Below, one piece after another: positions 43,113-51,766 of a DNA stretch of 64,000 bases. The position numbers were made by a program, and so were the translations under genes. The DNA lies in assembly GCF_004117855.1 (NCBI RefSeq), contig NZ_QWBW01000020.1:1-64000 (forward strand), written 5' to 3'. The notes under the pieces are model-generated. The model did not search any database. It saw only the letters and a list, made by a program, of their open reading frames with translations, and was not told where the DNA came from. The stretch's first letter is position 1; the number at the start of each line of letters is the position of its first letter. Origin of the DNA: Modicisalibacter coralii (GTDB taxonomy: Bacteria; Pseudomonadota; Gammaproteobacteria; Pseudomonadales; Halomonadaceae).

Positions 43113-44417
43113 ATGCGCAGAGGTCTGTTAGCTTCATTGAGTCTGGCGCTTTTGCTGGTCCTGCCCGGCGTGGCGGCGGCCGTCGAGCAGCCGCTCGACC
43201 GTATCGTCGCGGTGGTCAACGACGACGCCATCATGGCCAGCGAACTCGCCGATCGCGTCGCCCAGGCGCGTAGCCAGCTGGCGCAGCGCAATATCTCGAT
43301 GCCCTCCGACGCGGTGCTGCGCAAGCAGGTGCTCGATCGCATGGTGGTCGAGCAGATCCAGCTGCAGATGGCCAGGAAGGCCAATCTGACCGTCGACGAC
43401 ACCCAGCTCAATCGCGCCGTGCGCTCGATCGCCCAGAACAACGGCATGACGCTCGATCAGTTCGCCGACGCCCTGGAGCGCGACGGCCTGTCGCTGGCCG
43501 ACGTGCGTGAGCAGGTGCGCCGCGAGATGCTGATCCGTCAGGTCCAGCAGCGCCGTGTGGCCAGTCAGGTCAAGATCTCCGACCAGGAGGTCGATCGTTA
43601 TCTGACCCAGCAGGGTGGCGATCGCAACGTCCGCTACGAGCTCGGCCATATCCTGGTGGCCCTGCCGCAGTCGCCGTCGCCGGATGCGGTCAAGCAGGCC
43701 CAGCAGCGTGCCCGGGCACTCTATCGCCAGCTGCAGGACGGGGCCGACTTCGCCGATCTGGCAGCGGCCGAGTCCGACGGCGCCAACGCCCTGCAGGGCG
43801 GCAACCTGGGCTGGCGCAGCGGCGCCGAGCTGCCCACGGTGTTCGCCGACGTGGTGCCGCAGCTCGATGTCGGTCAGGTCAGCGAGCCGATCCGCAGCCC
43901 CAGCGGCTTCCATCTGGTCAAGCTGCTCGACCGCAAGGGTGGCGATGCACAGCAGAAGGCGGTGGTTCAGGAGCAGAAGATCCGCCACATCCTGATCCAG
44001 ACCAACCCCAACCGCGACGACGACGAGGCACGGCGCCTCGCCGAACAGGCGCGGCAGCGGATCGTCAACGGCGAGGACTTCGCCAGCGTCGCCCAGCAGG
44101 TCAGCGATGATCGCGGCAGCGCGCTCAACGGCGGCGAGCTGGGCTGGGTGCGTCCAGGTCAGATGGTCCCGGCCTTCGAGGACGCCGCCAACGATCTGGC
44201 GGTCGGCGAGATCAGCCAGCCGGTGCGCTCGCGCTACGGCTACCACATCATCCAGGTCGAGGACCGCCGCCAGCGCGACGTCAGCGGCGAGACCCAGCGC
44301 GACGAGGTCCGCCAGACGCTGTTCCAGCGCAAGGTCAACGACGAGCTCGAGGCCTGGCTGCAGCAGATTCGCGCCGAGGCCTACGTCGACGAACGCCTCG
44401 ACGATCAGGGCGCGTGA
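43113..44417 (+). CDS. surA: Periplasmic peptidyl-prolyl isomerase/chaperone SurA
   Basis: 434-residue outer-membrane-protein chaperone. Signal peptide residues 1-24 (LASLSLALLLVLPGVAAA), then the N-terminal chaperone region (LDRIVAVVNDDAIMASEL), and two parvulin (PPIC) domains at about 174-275 (ELGHILVALP) and 288-387 (IRHILIQTN...GGELGWVRPGQMVPAFEDA). The C-terminal helix completes the chaperone cradle. It lies 15 bp after lptD, one of its main clients, and overlaps pdxA. Confidence 0.97.
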   Translation: MRRGLLASLSLALLLVLPGVAAAVEQPLDRIVAVVNDDAIMASELADRVAQARSQLAQRNISMPSDAVLRKQVLDRMVVEQIQLQMARKANLTVDDTQLNRAVRSIAQNNGMTLDQFADALERDGLSLADVREQVRREMLIRQVQQRRVASQVKISDQEVDRYLTQQGGDRNVRYELGHILVALPQSPSPDAVKQAQQRARALYRQLQDGADFADLAAAESDGANALQGGNLGWRSGAELPTVFADVVPQLDVGQVSEPIRSPSGFHLVKLLDRKGGDAQQKAVVQEQKIRHILIQTNPNRDDDEARRLAEQARQRIVNGEDFASVAQQVSDDRGSALNGGELGWVRPGQMVPAFEDAANDLAVGEISQPVRSRYGYHIIQVEDRRQRDVSGETQRDEVRQTLFQRKVNDELEAWLQQIRAEAYVDERLDDQGA

Positions 44418-45442
44418 TGCCAGGCCCCGTTCTGGCCCTGACCACCGGCGAGCCGGCCGGCATCGGCCCCGACCTGGCGGTCATGCTGGCCGCGGACGGC
44501 CAGGCGCTTCCCGGCCGGGTCGTCGCCATCGGCGACCCCGGGCTGCTCGCCGACCGCGCCCGGCGGTTGGGTCTGACGCTCACGCTCGAGCCCTGCGACC
44601 CGGCTGCGGCGCTGCCCGCACCACGACCCGGGGTCCTGCCGGTGTGGCCGGTGGCGCTGGCGGCGCCGGTCGCGCCCGGCGTGCTCGAGGCGGCCAACGC
44701 GGGGTACGTGCTCGAGACGCTCGACGTGGCCATCGCCGCCTGTCGCGACGGCCGGGCCGGGGCGATGGTCACCGCGCCGTTGCACAAGGGCGTGATCATC
44801 GACGGCGGTCACCCCGGCTTCACCGGCCACACCGAGTACCTGCGCGATGCCTGCGGCGTCGACGAGGTGGTGATGATGCTGGCCACGCGGCTCGATCACG
44901 GCGACGGCTCCCGGGCGTTGCGTGTCGCCCTGGCCACTACCCACCTGCCGCTGCGCGAGGTGGCCGAGGCCATCGACGCGGACGGCCTGACACGCGTGCT
45001 GACGATCCTCGCGGCGGATCTCGAGCGCCACTTCGGTATCGGGCGACCGCGCATCGCCGTCTGCGGCCTCAATCCCCATGCCGGCGAGGGCGGGCATCTG
45101 GGGCGCGAGGAGATCGAGGTCATCGAGCCGACCCTGGCCCGGCTGCGCGAGACCGGGCTCGACCTGCGCGGACCGCTGCCGGCGGACACCCTGTTCACGC
45201 CGGCGCGCCTGGCGGATATCGATGCGGTACTGGCGATGTATCATGACCAGGGCCTGCCGGTACTCAAGTACGCCGGTTTCGGCCGGGCCGCCAACATCAC
45301 CCTGGGGCTGCCGATCATCCGCACCTCGGTGGATCACGGCACGGCGCTGGACCTGGCCGGCAGCGGTCGCATCGACGACGGCAGCCTGCGCGTGGCGCTG
45401 GCGATGGCCGCCGACATGGCCACGGCCGCCGGCGCCGGCTGA
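44417..45442 (+). CDS. pdxA: 4-hydroxythreonine-4-phosphate dehydrogenase
   Basis: 341-residue NAD-dependent, metal-requiring enzyme of pyridoxal phosphate synthesis. Landmarks: LALTTGEPAGIGPDLAV at the N-terminus, MVTAPLHKGVI, GHTEYLRDACG (metal His), CGLNPHAGEGGHLGREE, MYHDQGLPVLKY (second metal His) and RTSVDHGTALDLAG. ATG 44417 overlaps the surA stop by one base; a GTG one codon earlier is equally possible. Confidence 0.96.
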   Translation: MPGPVLALTTGEPAGIGPDLAVMLAADGQALPGRVVAIGDPGLLADRARRLGLTLTLEPCDPAAALPAPRPGVLPVWPVALAAPVAPGVLEAANAGYVLETLDVAIAACRDGRAGAMVTAPLHKGVIIDGGHPGFTGHTEYLRDACGVDEVVMMLATRLDHGDGSRALRVALATTHLPLREVAEAIDADGLTRVLTILAADLERHFGIGRPRIAVCGLNPHAGEGGHLGREEIEVIEPTLARLRETGLDLRGPLPADTLFTPARLADIDAVLAMYHDQGLPVLKYAGFGRAANITLGLPIIRTSVDHGTALDLAGSGRIDDGSLRVALAMAADMATAAGAG

Positions 45443-45481
45443 CACCCGGGCATTCGTTCGTTCACAAGGACTCCATTGAGT

Positions 45482-46300
45482 ATGTCCCCAAGCTCTTCCG
45501 AGCCACGGCTTTCGCATCGCGCCCGTAAGCGCTTCGGCCAGAACTTCCTGCGCGATCCGGGGGTGATCTCGCGCATCGTCCGCGCCATCGCTCCGCGGCC
45601 GGGGCAGCGGCTGGTCGAAATCGGCCCGGGGCAGGGCGCCTTGACCGAGCCGTTGGTCGACGCCGCCGGCGGCGTGCTCGAGGTGGTCGAGCTCGACCGC
45701 GACCTGATCCCCGGGCTGCGGGTGCAGTTCTTCAACTACCCGCACTTCGTGATCCACGAGGGCGATGCCCTGAGCCTGGACTTCGCCGCGCTGCGCGGCG
45801 AGGGCGAGCCGTTGCGGGTGGTCGGCAACCTGCCCTACAACATCTCCACGCCGCTGATCTTCCATCTGCTGACGGCGCGCGAATCGATCGCCGACATGCA
45901 CTTCATGCTGCAGAAGGAGGTCGTCGATCGCCTCGCCGCCACGCCGGGCAGTGCCGACTGGGGGCGGCTGTCGATCATGACCCAGTATCACTGCCGCGTG
46001 GACGCGCTGTTCGTGGTGCCGCCGGAGGCCTTCGTGCCGCGTCCCAAGGTCGACTCGGCGATCGTGCGCCTGGTGCCGCATGCCGAGCTGCCGTCGCCGG
46101 CCCGTGACGAGGCGCTGTTCGCCGATGTGGTGCGCGAGGCCTTCGGCCAGCGGCGCAAGACGCTGCGCAACAACCTCAAGGGGCGGCTGTCCGGCGAGGC
46201 GCTGGAGGCGCTGGGTATCGATCCGTCACGCCGCCCGCAGACCCTGAGCGTGGCCGAACTGGTCACGATCGCCAATCATCTGGCCGGAGAGACGCCTTGA
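45482..46300 (+). CDS. rsmA: 16S rRNA (adenine(1518)-N(6)/adenine(1519)-N(6))-dimethyltransferase
   Basis: 272-residue KsgA/RsmA enzyme that dimethylates two adenines in helix 45. SAM motif I is [14 protein letters not shown], motif IV NLPYNIS, and [14 protein letters not shown] is the conserved N-terminus; the C-terminal rRNA-binding part has [19 protein letters not shown] and [14 protein letters not shown]. Start taken at ATG 45482; TTG 45476 is two codons earlier with similar signals (AAGGA upstream). The stop overlaps the TTG start of apaG. Confidence 0.96.
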   Translation: MSPSSSEPRLSHRARKRFGQNFLRDPGVISRIVRAIAPRPGQRLVEIGPGQGALTEPLVDAAGGVLEVVELDRDLIPGLRVQFFNYPHFVIHEGDALSLDFAALRGEGEPLRVVGNLPYNISTPLIFHLLTARESIADMHFMLQKEVVDRLAATPGSADWGRLSIMTQYHCRVDALFVVPPEAFVPRPKVDSAIVRLVPHAELPSPARDEALFADVVREAFGQRRKTLRNNLKGRLSGEALEALGIDPSRRPQTLSVAELVTIANHLAGETP

Positions 46301-46683
46301 GCGAGGAGTTGAGCGACGCCATCCACGTCGACGTGGAGCCGAGCTACCGGGCCGACGAGTCGTCGCCCGCCGAGCAGCGTTACGTGTTCAGTTACACCAT
46401 CACCGTGCACAATCATTCGTCGCGGGCGGTCCAGTTGCTGGCGCGCCACTGGACGATCACCCAGGGTAGCGGCAAGGTCCAGGAGGTGCGCGGCAAGGGG
46501 GTGGTCGGCAAGCAGCCGCTGATCGCCCCGGGCCAGACCTTTCGCTACACCAGCCGCGCGGTGCTGGATGGCCCGGTCGGGGTGATGGAGGGCGATTACA
46601 CCTGCGTCGACACCGCCAGCCAGCGGCCCTTCGAGGTGCCCATCGCGCCGTTTCGCCTGGCCGGGCCCAATCAGGTGCACTGA
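46297..46683 (+). CDS. apaG: Co2+/Mg2+ efflux protein ApaG
   Basis: 128-residue ApaG, a single immunoglobulin-like (fibronectin III-type) domain: [54 protein letters not shown] and [11 protein letters not shown]. Function remains poorly defined despite the magnesium/cobalt phenotype in Salmonella. The start is TTG 46297, overlapping the rsmA stop (TTGA), a rare start codon under translational coupling. Confidence 0.95.
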   Translation: MSEELSDAIHVDVEPSYRADESSPAEQRYVFSYTITVHNHSSRAVQLLARHWTITQGSGKVQEVRGKGVVGKQPLIAPGQTFRYTSRAVLDGPVGVMEGDYTCVDTASQRPFEVPIAPFRLAGPNQVH

Positions 46684-46721
46684 CCCACCAGGCTTTCTAC
46701 CATCGGCAACGCGAGGACCCC

Positions 46722-47546
46722 ATGCCCACCTATGCCATCGGAGACCTTCAGGGCTGCTACGCCGAGTTCTTGGCCCTGCTCGAGCGGCTCAGCTTCGACC
46801 CGCGTCGCGACCGCCTGTGGATCGCCGGTGACCTGGTCAACCGCGGGCCGGCGTCGTTGGCCTGCCTGCGCGAGGTCGAGCAACTCGGCGATTCGGCCCG
46901 GGTGGTGCTCGGCAACCACGACCTGCACCTGCTTGCGGTCGCCCGCGGCGGCATGACCGAGAAGCGCAAGGATACCCTGTCGGGGATCCTCGCGGCCGAC
47001 GATCGCGAGCGGCTGCTCGACTGGTTGCAGAGCCGTCCGCTGTGGGTCGACGACGGCAGCGATTCCCCTCGCCGGACGCTGATGACCCACGCCGGGCTGT
47101 TGCCCCGGTGGCGTCTCGATCAGGCCCGCGACCTGGCCGGCGAGGTCGAGGCCAGGCTGGGCGGCGAACGTGCCGGCGAATTTCTCGAGCGCCTGTACGG
47201 CAACGAGCCGGCGTGCTGGCGCGACGATCTTGCCGGTATCGACCGCCTGCGGGCGATCGTCAACGTCTTCACGCGGATGCGCTTCATCGCCGCCGACGGC
47301 ACCCTGGACTTCGCCGCCAAGGAGGGGCTGGACTCGGCGCCGGCCGGCTTCGCGCCCTGGTTCACCTATGCGCGCGACGATGATCCCCGTATCCTGTTCG
47401 GCCACTGGGCGGCCCTGGAAGGACGCACGCCCGGCGCCGCGGTTCGTGCCGAGGCGCTGGATACCGGGTGCGTCTGGGGCGGCAGCCTCACCGCCCTCGA
47501 CCTGGACAGCGGCGCGCGGATCAGCGAGCCGAGCCATCTCAAGTAA
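46722..47546 (+). CDS. apaH: Bis(5'-nucleosyl)-tetraphosphatase, symmetrical
   Basis: 274-residue metallophosphoesterase that splits Ap4A to two ADP. Motifs in order: YAIGDLQGCY (GDxxG), IAGDLVNRGPASL, VVLGNHDLHLLA (GNHD) and MTHAGLLPRW; the C-terminal GHWAALEG is also typical. Together with the rest of the cluster it forms the familiar lptD...apaH operon. Ends 38 bp before the structured repeat copy B, which may mark the end of the operon. Confidence 0.97.
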   Translation: MPTYAIGDLQGCYAEFLALLERLSFDPRRDRLWIAGDLVNRGPASLACLREVEQLGDSARVVLGNHDLHLLAVARGGMTEKRKDTLSGILAADDRERLLDWLQSRPLWVDDGSDSPRRTLMTHAGLLPRWRLDQARDLAGEVEARLGGERAGEFLERLYGNEPACWRDDLAGIDRLRAIVNVFTRMRFIAADGTLDFAAKEGLDSAPAGFAPWFTYARDDDPRILFGHWAALEGRTPGAAVRAEALDTGCVWGGSLTALDLDSGARISEPSHLK

Positions 47547-47583
47547 GAACTCATTTCTAAACCCTCTGACTATGGGCGCCGGG

Positions 47584-47667
47584 GGCAGGGCAAAGCGAGG
47601 GTCCTTTGCCATGGATGGCAAAGGTAGTGCCCAGGGAGGGGTTTACAGCGCCCTGCGACGCCCTGCC
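47584..47667. repeat. Structured intergenic repeat, copy B
   Basis: Second copy of the element at 12019-12107. The core has a perfect dyad, TTTGCCAT-GG-ATGGCAAA (47605-47622), then GTAG, CCCAGGGA and ACAGCGCC. The flank GGCAGGGC (47584-47591) pairs with GCCCTGCC (47660-47667). The flanking stem differs in sequence from that of copy A but still pairs, which points to selection on structure. Confidence 0.75.
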
Positions 47668-47751
47668 GCCGGAAAAGCCCATTTCGCCGGTTGTTAAAGG
47701 CGTTTTAAGTGGCGCCAGCGCCCGACTACCGCCCATGCCTCAGGAGGCCCC

Positions 47752-48123
47752 ATGCCGCAACCCGCCTTCGAACACCTCGATCACCTCGCCCTGGAAAGCT
47801 GGCTGGACGGCGAGGTCTCGCCGGGCGACGTTTCGCCGGGCGACGCATCGCCGGGTGCCGCGCCGACCGTGATCGACATCCGCGACCCGTTGAGCTTCTC
47901 GCGGGGGCACATCCCCGGTAGTCGTCACGTCGACAACGCCACCGTCGGCGAATTGATCGACGAGACCGCCCACGATACGCCGCTGGTGGTGGTCTGCTAT
48001 CACGGTCACTCCAGCCAGCAGGCCGCCGCCTGGCTCGCCGGCCAGGGCTTCGAGCGGGTCTACAGCCTGGATGGCGGCTTCACCGAATGGGAGCACCGCC
48101 ACCCGCATCGGGTCGAGCGATGA
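47752..48123 (+). CDS. glpE: Thiosulfate sulfurtransferase GlpE (single-domain rhodanese)
   Basis: 123-residue rhodanese. The active-site loop is CYHGHSS with persulfide Cys82; [21 protein letters not shown] is the CH2A-type motif and [12 protein letters not shown] the closing motif. Compared with E. coli GlpE (108 residues) it carries a low-complexity insert, [17 protein letters not shown] at residues 21-37, coded by three 15-bp repeats. AGGAGG precedes the ATG. The stop overlaps the cca start (ATGA). Confidence 0.93.
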   Translation: MPQPAFEHLDHLALESWLDGEVSPGDVSPGDASPGAAPTVIDIRDPLSFSRGHIPGSRHVDNATVGELIDETAHDTPLVVVCYHGHSSQQAAAWLAGQGFERVYSLDGGFTEWEHRHPHRVER

Positions 48124-49259
48124 GTCGCGACCGGCGTCTCGCGGGGCTCGAGGTCTACCGGGTCGGTGGCGCCGTGCGCGATGCCCGGCTCGGCTGGCCG
48201 GTGGTCGACCAGGACTGGGTGGTGGTCGGCGCCACGCCCGAGGCGATGACGCGGCGCGGCTTCAAGCCGGTGGGGCGCGACTTCCCGGTGTTCCTGCACC
48301 CCGAGACCCACGAGGAGTACGCCCTGGCGCGCACCGAGCGCAAGCAGGGCCATGGCTACACCGGCTTCGTGGTGCATGCCGATCCCTCGGTGACCCTCGA
48401 GGAGGATCTCGAGCGGCGCGACCTGACCATCAATGCCATGGCCGAGTCGCCGGAGGGGGCGCTGATCGACCCCTTCCACGGCCGCGACGATCTCGAGGCA
48501 CGGCGGCTGCGTCACGTTTCACCGGCCTTCGTCGAGGACCCGCTGCGCGTGCTGCGCACGGCGCGCTTCCTGGCGCGCTATCGGGGGCTGGGGTTCCAGG
48601 TCGCCGACGAGACCCAGGCGCTGATGCGCCGGCTGGCCGAGAGCGGCGAGCTCGCCCACCTGGTCGCCGAGCGGGTCTGGACCGAGACCGAGAAGGCCCT
48701 CGGCGAACCCTGTCCGCAGGCCTATTTCGCATGTCTCGACGCGTGCGGCGCGCTGATGGTGCTGATGCCCGAGCTGTGCGCCGATCTCGAGACGGCGCTG
48801 GCGCGGCTCGACCGTCTGCCGGACACCGAGGCCGGCATGCCGGCGCAGTGGCGCTGGGCGCGGCTCTGCGAGCACCTCGACGACGGCGAGCGGGAAGCGT
48901 TGCAGGCGCGGCTCAAGGTACCCAATGCCTACACGGACCTGGCCCGTCAGGTGGCGCTGACCCGACGGCTGTGGCGGGCGGCGGCGACGCCCTCGGCACT
49001 GACGGCCGAGCGGCTGCGCAGCTGGTTCGACGGCATCGACGCCTGGCGGCGCAGCGAGCGGGTCGCGCCGCTGCTGGCGCTGCTCGAGCGCGAGAACGCC
49101 GCGCTGGCCGCGTGCGCCGAACGGGCCTGGCGGGCGGCGGCGGCGGTGTCGCCGCGGGCACTGCTCGACGAGGGCTTGCGTGGCGGCGAACTGGGCGCGG
49201 AGCTTGCCCGGCGGCGCCAGGGCGCGATCGCCGGGGCGCTGGAAGCGAGCGAAGGTTAA
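48120..49259 (+). CDS. cca: CCA tRNA nucleotidyltransferase (multifunctional-type Cca, no HD domain seen)
   Basis: 379-residue class II CCA-adding enzyme. The head domain is typical: [29 protein letters not shown] (DxD metal motif), [12 protein letters not shown], and [19 protein letters not shown]. coli Cca has a C-terminal HD phosphohydrolase domain; I cannot find an H...HD pattern here and the protein is about 30 residues shorter, so only CCA addition is expected. The three tRNA-Leu genes in this window encode CCA, so the enzyme mainly repairs ends. Its stop overlaps the stop of the convergent DUF523 gene in the shared TTAA. Confidence 0.93.
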   Translation: MSRDRRLAGLEVYRVGGAVRDARLGWPVVDQDWVVVGATPEAMTRRGFKPVGRDFPVFLHPETHEEYALARTERKQGHGYTGFVVHADPSVTLEEDLERRDLTINAMAESPEGALIDPFHGRDDLEARRLRHVSPAFVEDPLRVLRTARFLARYRGLGFQVADETQALMRRLAESGELAHLVAERVWTETEKALGEPCPQAYFACLDACGALMVLMPELCADLETALARLDRLPDTEAGMPAQWRWARLCEHLDDGEREALQARLKVPNAYTDLARQVALTRRLWRAAATPSALTAERLRSWFDGIDAWRRSERVAPLLALLERENAALAACAERAWRAAAAVSPRALLDEGLRGGELGAELARRRQGAIAGALEASEG

Positions 49260-49756
49260 CCGCCACCGGCCTCCAATTCGGCGAGCCGCTCGGCCAGGGC
49301 GTCGAAGCGCGTCTCGTCGAAGACCTCGATGCCGGCCTGACGGCACAGGCTGGCAAAGACGCCGTCACCGGCGCGCTTCCCACCCGAGAATTGCCCATCG
49401 TGAATCGTCCCGCTGCCACAACTGGGGCTGTTCGCCTTGAGCAGGGCGAGTCTCACGCCGGCCTGTTGTGCCTGCTGCAGTGCCTTGTGGGCACCATCGA
49501 CGAAGGCCGTGTCGTAGCGCCTTCCCCGGTCGTCGACCACCTGGGCATCGCCGGTCAGCACGTCGCGGCCATCGCCGCCGACGATCTCGGCGGCGGGGCG
49601 CGGTACCGGCAGGCCGCCCAGACATTCGGGGCAGACGACGAGGCAGCGTCCCTCGCGTCGCCAGGTCTCGAGGCGCTCGCGGGCCAGTCGCTTGTGGCCG
49701 CCGTCGAAGCGAACCGGCTCGCCGAGCAGGCAGGCGCTGATCAGTAGACGTTGCAT
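49256..49756 (-). CDS. DUF523 family protein
   Basis: 166 residues, full-length DUF523: [37 protein letters not shown], and [17 protein letters not shown] with the conserved cysteines (CLLG, CPEC, SPSCG). The cysteine pattern suggests metal or Fe-S binding; the activity is not known to me. AGGAG-type site before ATG 49756. It overlaps cca tail to tail by four bases, so the two transcripts must interfere or share termination. Confidence 0.9.
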   Translation of the reverse strand: MQRLLISACLLGEPVRFDGGHKRLARERLETWRREGRCLVVCPECLGGLPVPRPAAEIVGGDGRDVLTGDAQVVDDRGRRYDTAFVDGAHKALQQAQQAGVRLALLKANSPSCGSGTIHDGQFSGGKRAGDGVFASLCRQAGIEVFDETRFDALAERLAELEAGGG

Positions 49757-49781
49757 CGTCGGGCTCCTCTCGCTTGTCGGC

Positions 49782-50300
49782 TCAATCCGGCGCGGAAATG
49801 CGTTGGCCCCGCCAGGTGAATGTCACCGGCCAGAGCCGCTGGTCGTCCACCGTGAAGCGTGCCCAGAGATCGGCATAGCGTTCGCCGCTGGACGGATGGA
49901 GTGCGTCCGGCAGCAGTTCGGCGAGCGGCTGGAGGACGAAGGCGTTGGCGGTGATCTCGGCGCGTGGCAGTTCGACGCCGTCGATGAGACCGCGCTGCTC
50001 GCCGACCGTCAGCAGGTCGACGTCGAGCCGCCGGGGGCTGAACTTGGGGCTGTCCGGGCGTCGCCCGTGGGCGAACTCGAGACGCTTGCACCAGGCCTGC
50101 AACTCGCCCACCGAGGCGTCGCTGGAGAAGGCCGCGACCAGGTTGTAGAAGTTGCGACCGTCCTCGAAACCCACCGGCTCGCTCTCGAACACGCGCGACA
50201 CGCGCAGGTCGGCGAAATCGGCGGCCAGGGCGTCCAGGCAGCGACGCACGTGATGGGTGCGCTCGATGTTGCTGCCGATGCTGACGACCACGCGAACCAT
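49782..50300 (-). CDS. folK: 2-amino-4-hydroxy-6-hydroxymethyldihydropteridine pyrophosphokinase
   Basis: 172-residue HPPK of folate synthesis. Motifs: VSIGSNIERTHHVRRCLDAL, SRVFESEPVGFEDGRNFYNLV, and the metal/ATP loop FSPRRLDVDLLTV (the family RxLDxDxL) with PRAEITANAFVLQPLAELLPD. The C-terminal tail (FTVDDQRLWPVTFTWRGQ) is family-like. Starts one base after the folB stop; the folB-folK order fits successive pathway steps. Confidence 0.95.
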   Translation of the reverse strand: MVRVVVSIGSNIERTHHVRRCLDALAADFADLRVSRVFESEPVGFEDGRNFYNLVAAFSSDASVGELQAWCKRLEFAHGRRPDSPKFSPRRLDVDLLTVGEQRGLIDGVELPRAEITANAFVLQPLAELLPDALHPSSGERYADLWARFTVDDQRLWPVTFTWRGQRISAPD

Positions 50301-50654
50301 CTAGACCGCTCCTCGCTCGATGCTCACGCCCACCGCGCGTGCCTGGGCCACGGCGCCGGGCTTGCGCACCGTGAGGCGCAGCCAGGCGATGGCGAACTCC
50401 TCGCGCAGCAGTGTCGCCAGGCGTTCGGCGAAGGTCTCGACCAGCGCGAAGTCGCTGGCCGCGGCGAACGCCAGGATGCGCTCGCTGATGGCCGCGTAAT
50501 CGAGCGTCCGGGCAAGCTCGTCGCCGGCCGCGGCGGGACGGATGTCGGTGGCCAGTTCCAGGTCGAGTTCGAGCGTCTGACGGATGGTGCGCTCCCAGGC
50601 ATAGGCGCCGATCACCGTCTCCACCGTCAGTCCTTCGATCAGCACGCGATCCAC
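50301..50654 (-). CDS. folB: Dihydroneopterin aldolase
   Basis: 117-residue FolB: DRVLIEGLTVETVIGAYAWERTIRQTLELDLEL, TLDYAAISERILAF and LVETFAERLATLLREEF with the catalytic Glu. Forms hydroxymethyl-dihydropterin, substrate of FolK next door. The start is GTG 50654 with GGAGAC upstream, matching the usual MDRVLIEGL N-terminus; plsY diverges from it 91 bp away. Confidence 0.94.
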   Translation of the reverse strand: MDRVLIEGLTVETVIGAYAWERTIRQTLELDLELATDIRPAAAGDELARTLDYAAISERILAFAAASDFALVETFAERLATLLREEFAIAWLRLTVRKPGAVAQARAVGVSIERGAV

Positions 50655-50745
50655 GATGTCTCCTTCAGCGGTGTGCAAACCTTCGATTGTAATGCAGCAA
50701 ACTGGCAGAATCCCGGGTTGCCCCTGCGTTTTTGCGGATGTCGCC

Positions 50746-51336
50746 ATGCCTGAATCCTTCGTCCCCGCTACCGCCGTGCTGATGGCGTTCGGCTATCTGT
50801 GCGGCGGGCTGCTGGGCGCGGTATGGGTGTGCCGCGCCGCCGGGGCCGAGGATCCGCGCCGCCACGGCTCGCGCAATCCCGGCTTCTCCAACGTGTTGCG
50901 CCTTCACGGGACGCGTCTGGCGCTGGCGACGCTGTGCGTCGATGCCACCAAGGGCATGCCCGTGCTGTGGCTGGCCAAGGCCGTCGAGCTGCCGCCCTGG
51001 GGCCAGGGGCTGGTGGGGCTGGGGGTGCTGCTGGGTCACAGTTATCCGCTCTGGCACGGCTTTCGTGGCGGCAAGGCGGTGGCCAGCGCCTTCGGCGTGT
51101 TGCTGGTGCTGACCCCGTGGGTGGCCTTGCTGTGCGCCTGCTGCTGGGCGCTGCTCGCCTGGCGGGTGCGCACCGCCGCGGTGGCCTCGCTGTCCAGCGC
51201 CCTGGCGGCCCCGCTGGCGAGCCTCTGGCTGGCCCCGGACTATGCCGTGGTGGTCAGCGTCTTCGCGGTGCTGGTGCTGGTGCGTCATGCCTGGAACATC
51301 CGTCGCCTGCGCGGCGGTGGCGAGCCGGGGTTATAA
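50746..51336 (+). CDS. plsY: Glycerol-3-phosphate acyltransferase PlsY
   Basis: 196-residue membrane acyltransferase (acyl-phosphate donor), about five helices. Three active-site loops are recognisable: GSRNPGFSNVLRLHG (usual form GSGNPGATNVLR, so Gly-to-Arg and Ala-Thr-to-Phe-Ser here), LLGHSYPLWHGFRGGKAVAS with the conserved His and Lys, and VRHAWNIRRLRGG for the C-terminal loop. Start at ATG 50746. Divergent from folB; its 3' end faces the tsaD tail repeats. Confidence 0.93.
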   Translation: MPESFVPATAVLMAFGYLCGGLLGAVWVCRAAGAEDPRRHGSRNPGFSNVLRLHGTRLALATLCVDATKGMPVLWLAKAVELPPWGQGLVGLGVLLGHSYPLWHGFRGGKAVASAFGVLLVLTPWVALLCACCWALLAWRVRTAAVASLSSALAAPLASLWLAPDYAVVVSVFAVLVLVRHAWNIRRLRGGGEPGL

Positions 51337-51386
51337 GCCGGAAGCCCCCGGCGGCGCCCCATCGCGGGAAGCTTGGGAATGAGTTC

Positions 51387-51766
51387 TCAGGCGGCGGGCG
51401 GCGTGAGCTCGGCCAGTGGCCAGCGGGGCGTGGCGAGCATGGCGTCGGCGTCGCGTTCGCCGGCCAGCAGGCGCTGGGCGCTGTCGCGTGAAGAGCGCGA
51501 TCATCGCCCCGTCATGACGCGGTGGCGGGTGCTCTCAGCTCGGCCAGTGGCCAGCGGGGCGTGGCGAGCATGGCGTCGGCGTCGCGTTCGCCGGCCAGCA
51601 GGCGCTGGGCGCTGTCGCGTGAAGAGCGCGATCATCGCCCCGTCATGACGCGGTGGCGGGTGCTTTCAGCTCGGCCAGTGGCCAGCGGGGCGTGGCGAGC
51701 ATGGCGTCGGCGTCGCGTTCGCCGGCCAGCAGACGCTGGGCCCCTACGTAAGCGATCATCGCCCCG
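51387..51766. repeat. Tandem 131-bp repeats of the tsaD 3' end
   Basis: The last 75 or so bases of tsaD recur twice downstream of its stop at an exact 131-bp period: the AGCTCGGCCAGTGG landmark is at 51406, 51537 and 51668. Units 1 and 2 are almost identical to each other; both carry a 17-nt segment where the gene (51741-51751) has 10 nt, which puts the extra copies out of frame. The leftmost copy ends in its own in-frame tail (LTPPAA, stop at 51387-51389), the others in LRAPATAS or LKAPATAS. No coding function is likely for the extra copies. Confidence 0.9.

Noticed and set aside
51406-51667. CRISPR-like array
   Set aside because: The units are contiguous 131-bp repeats without unique spacers and are derived from tsaD coding sequence; no cas gene is near.
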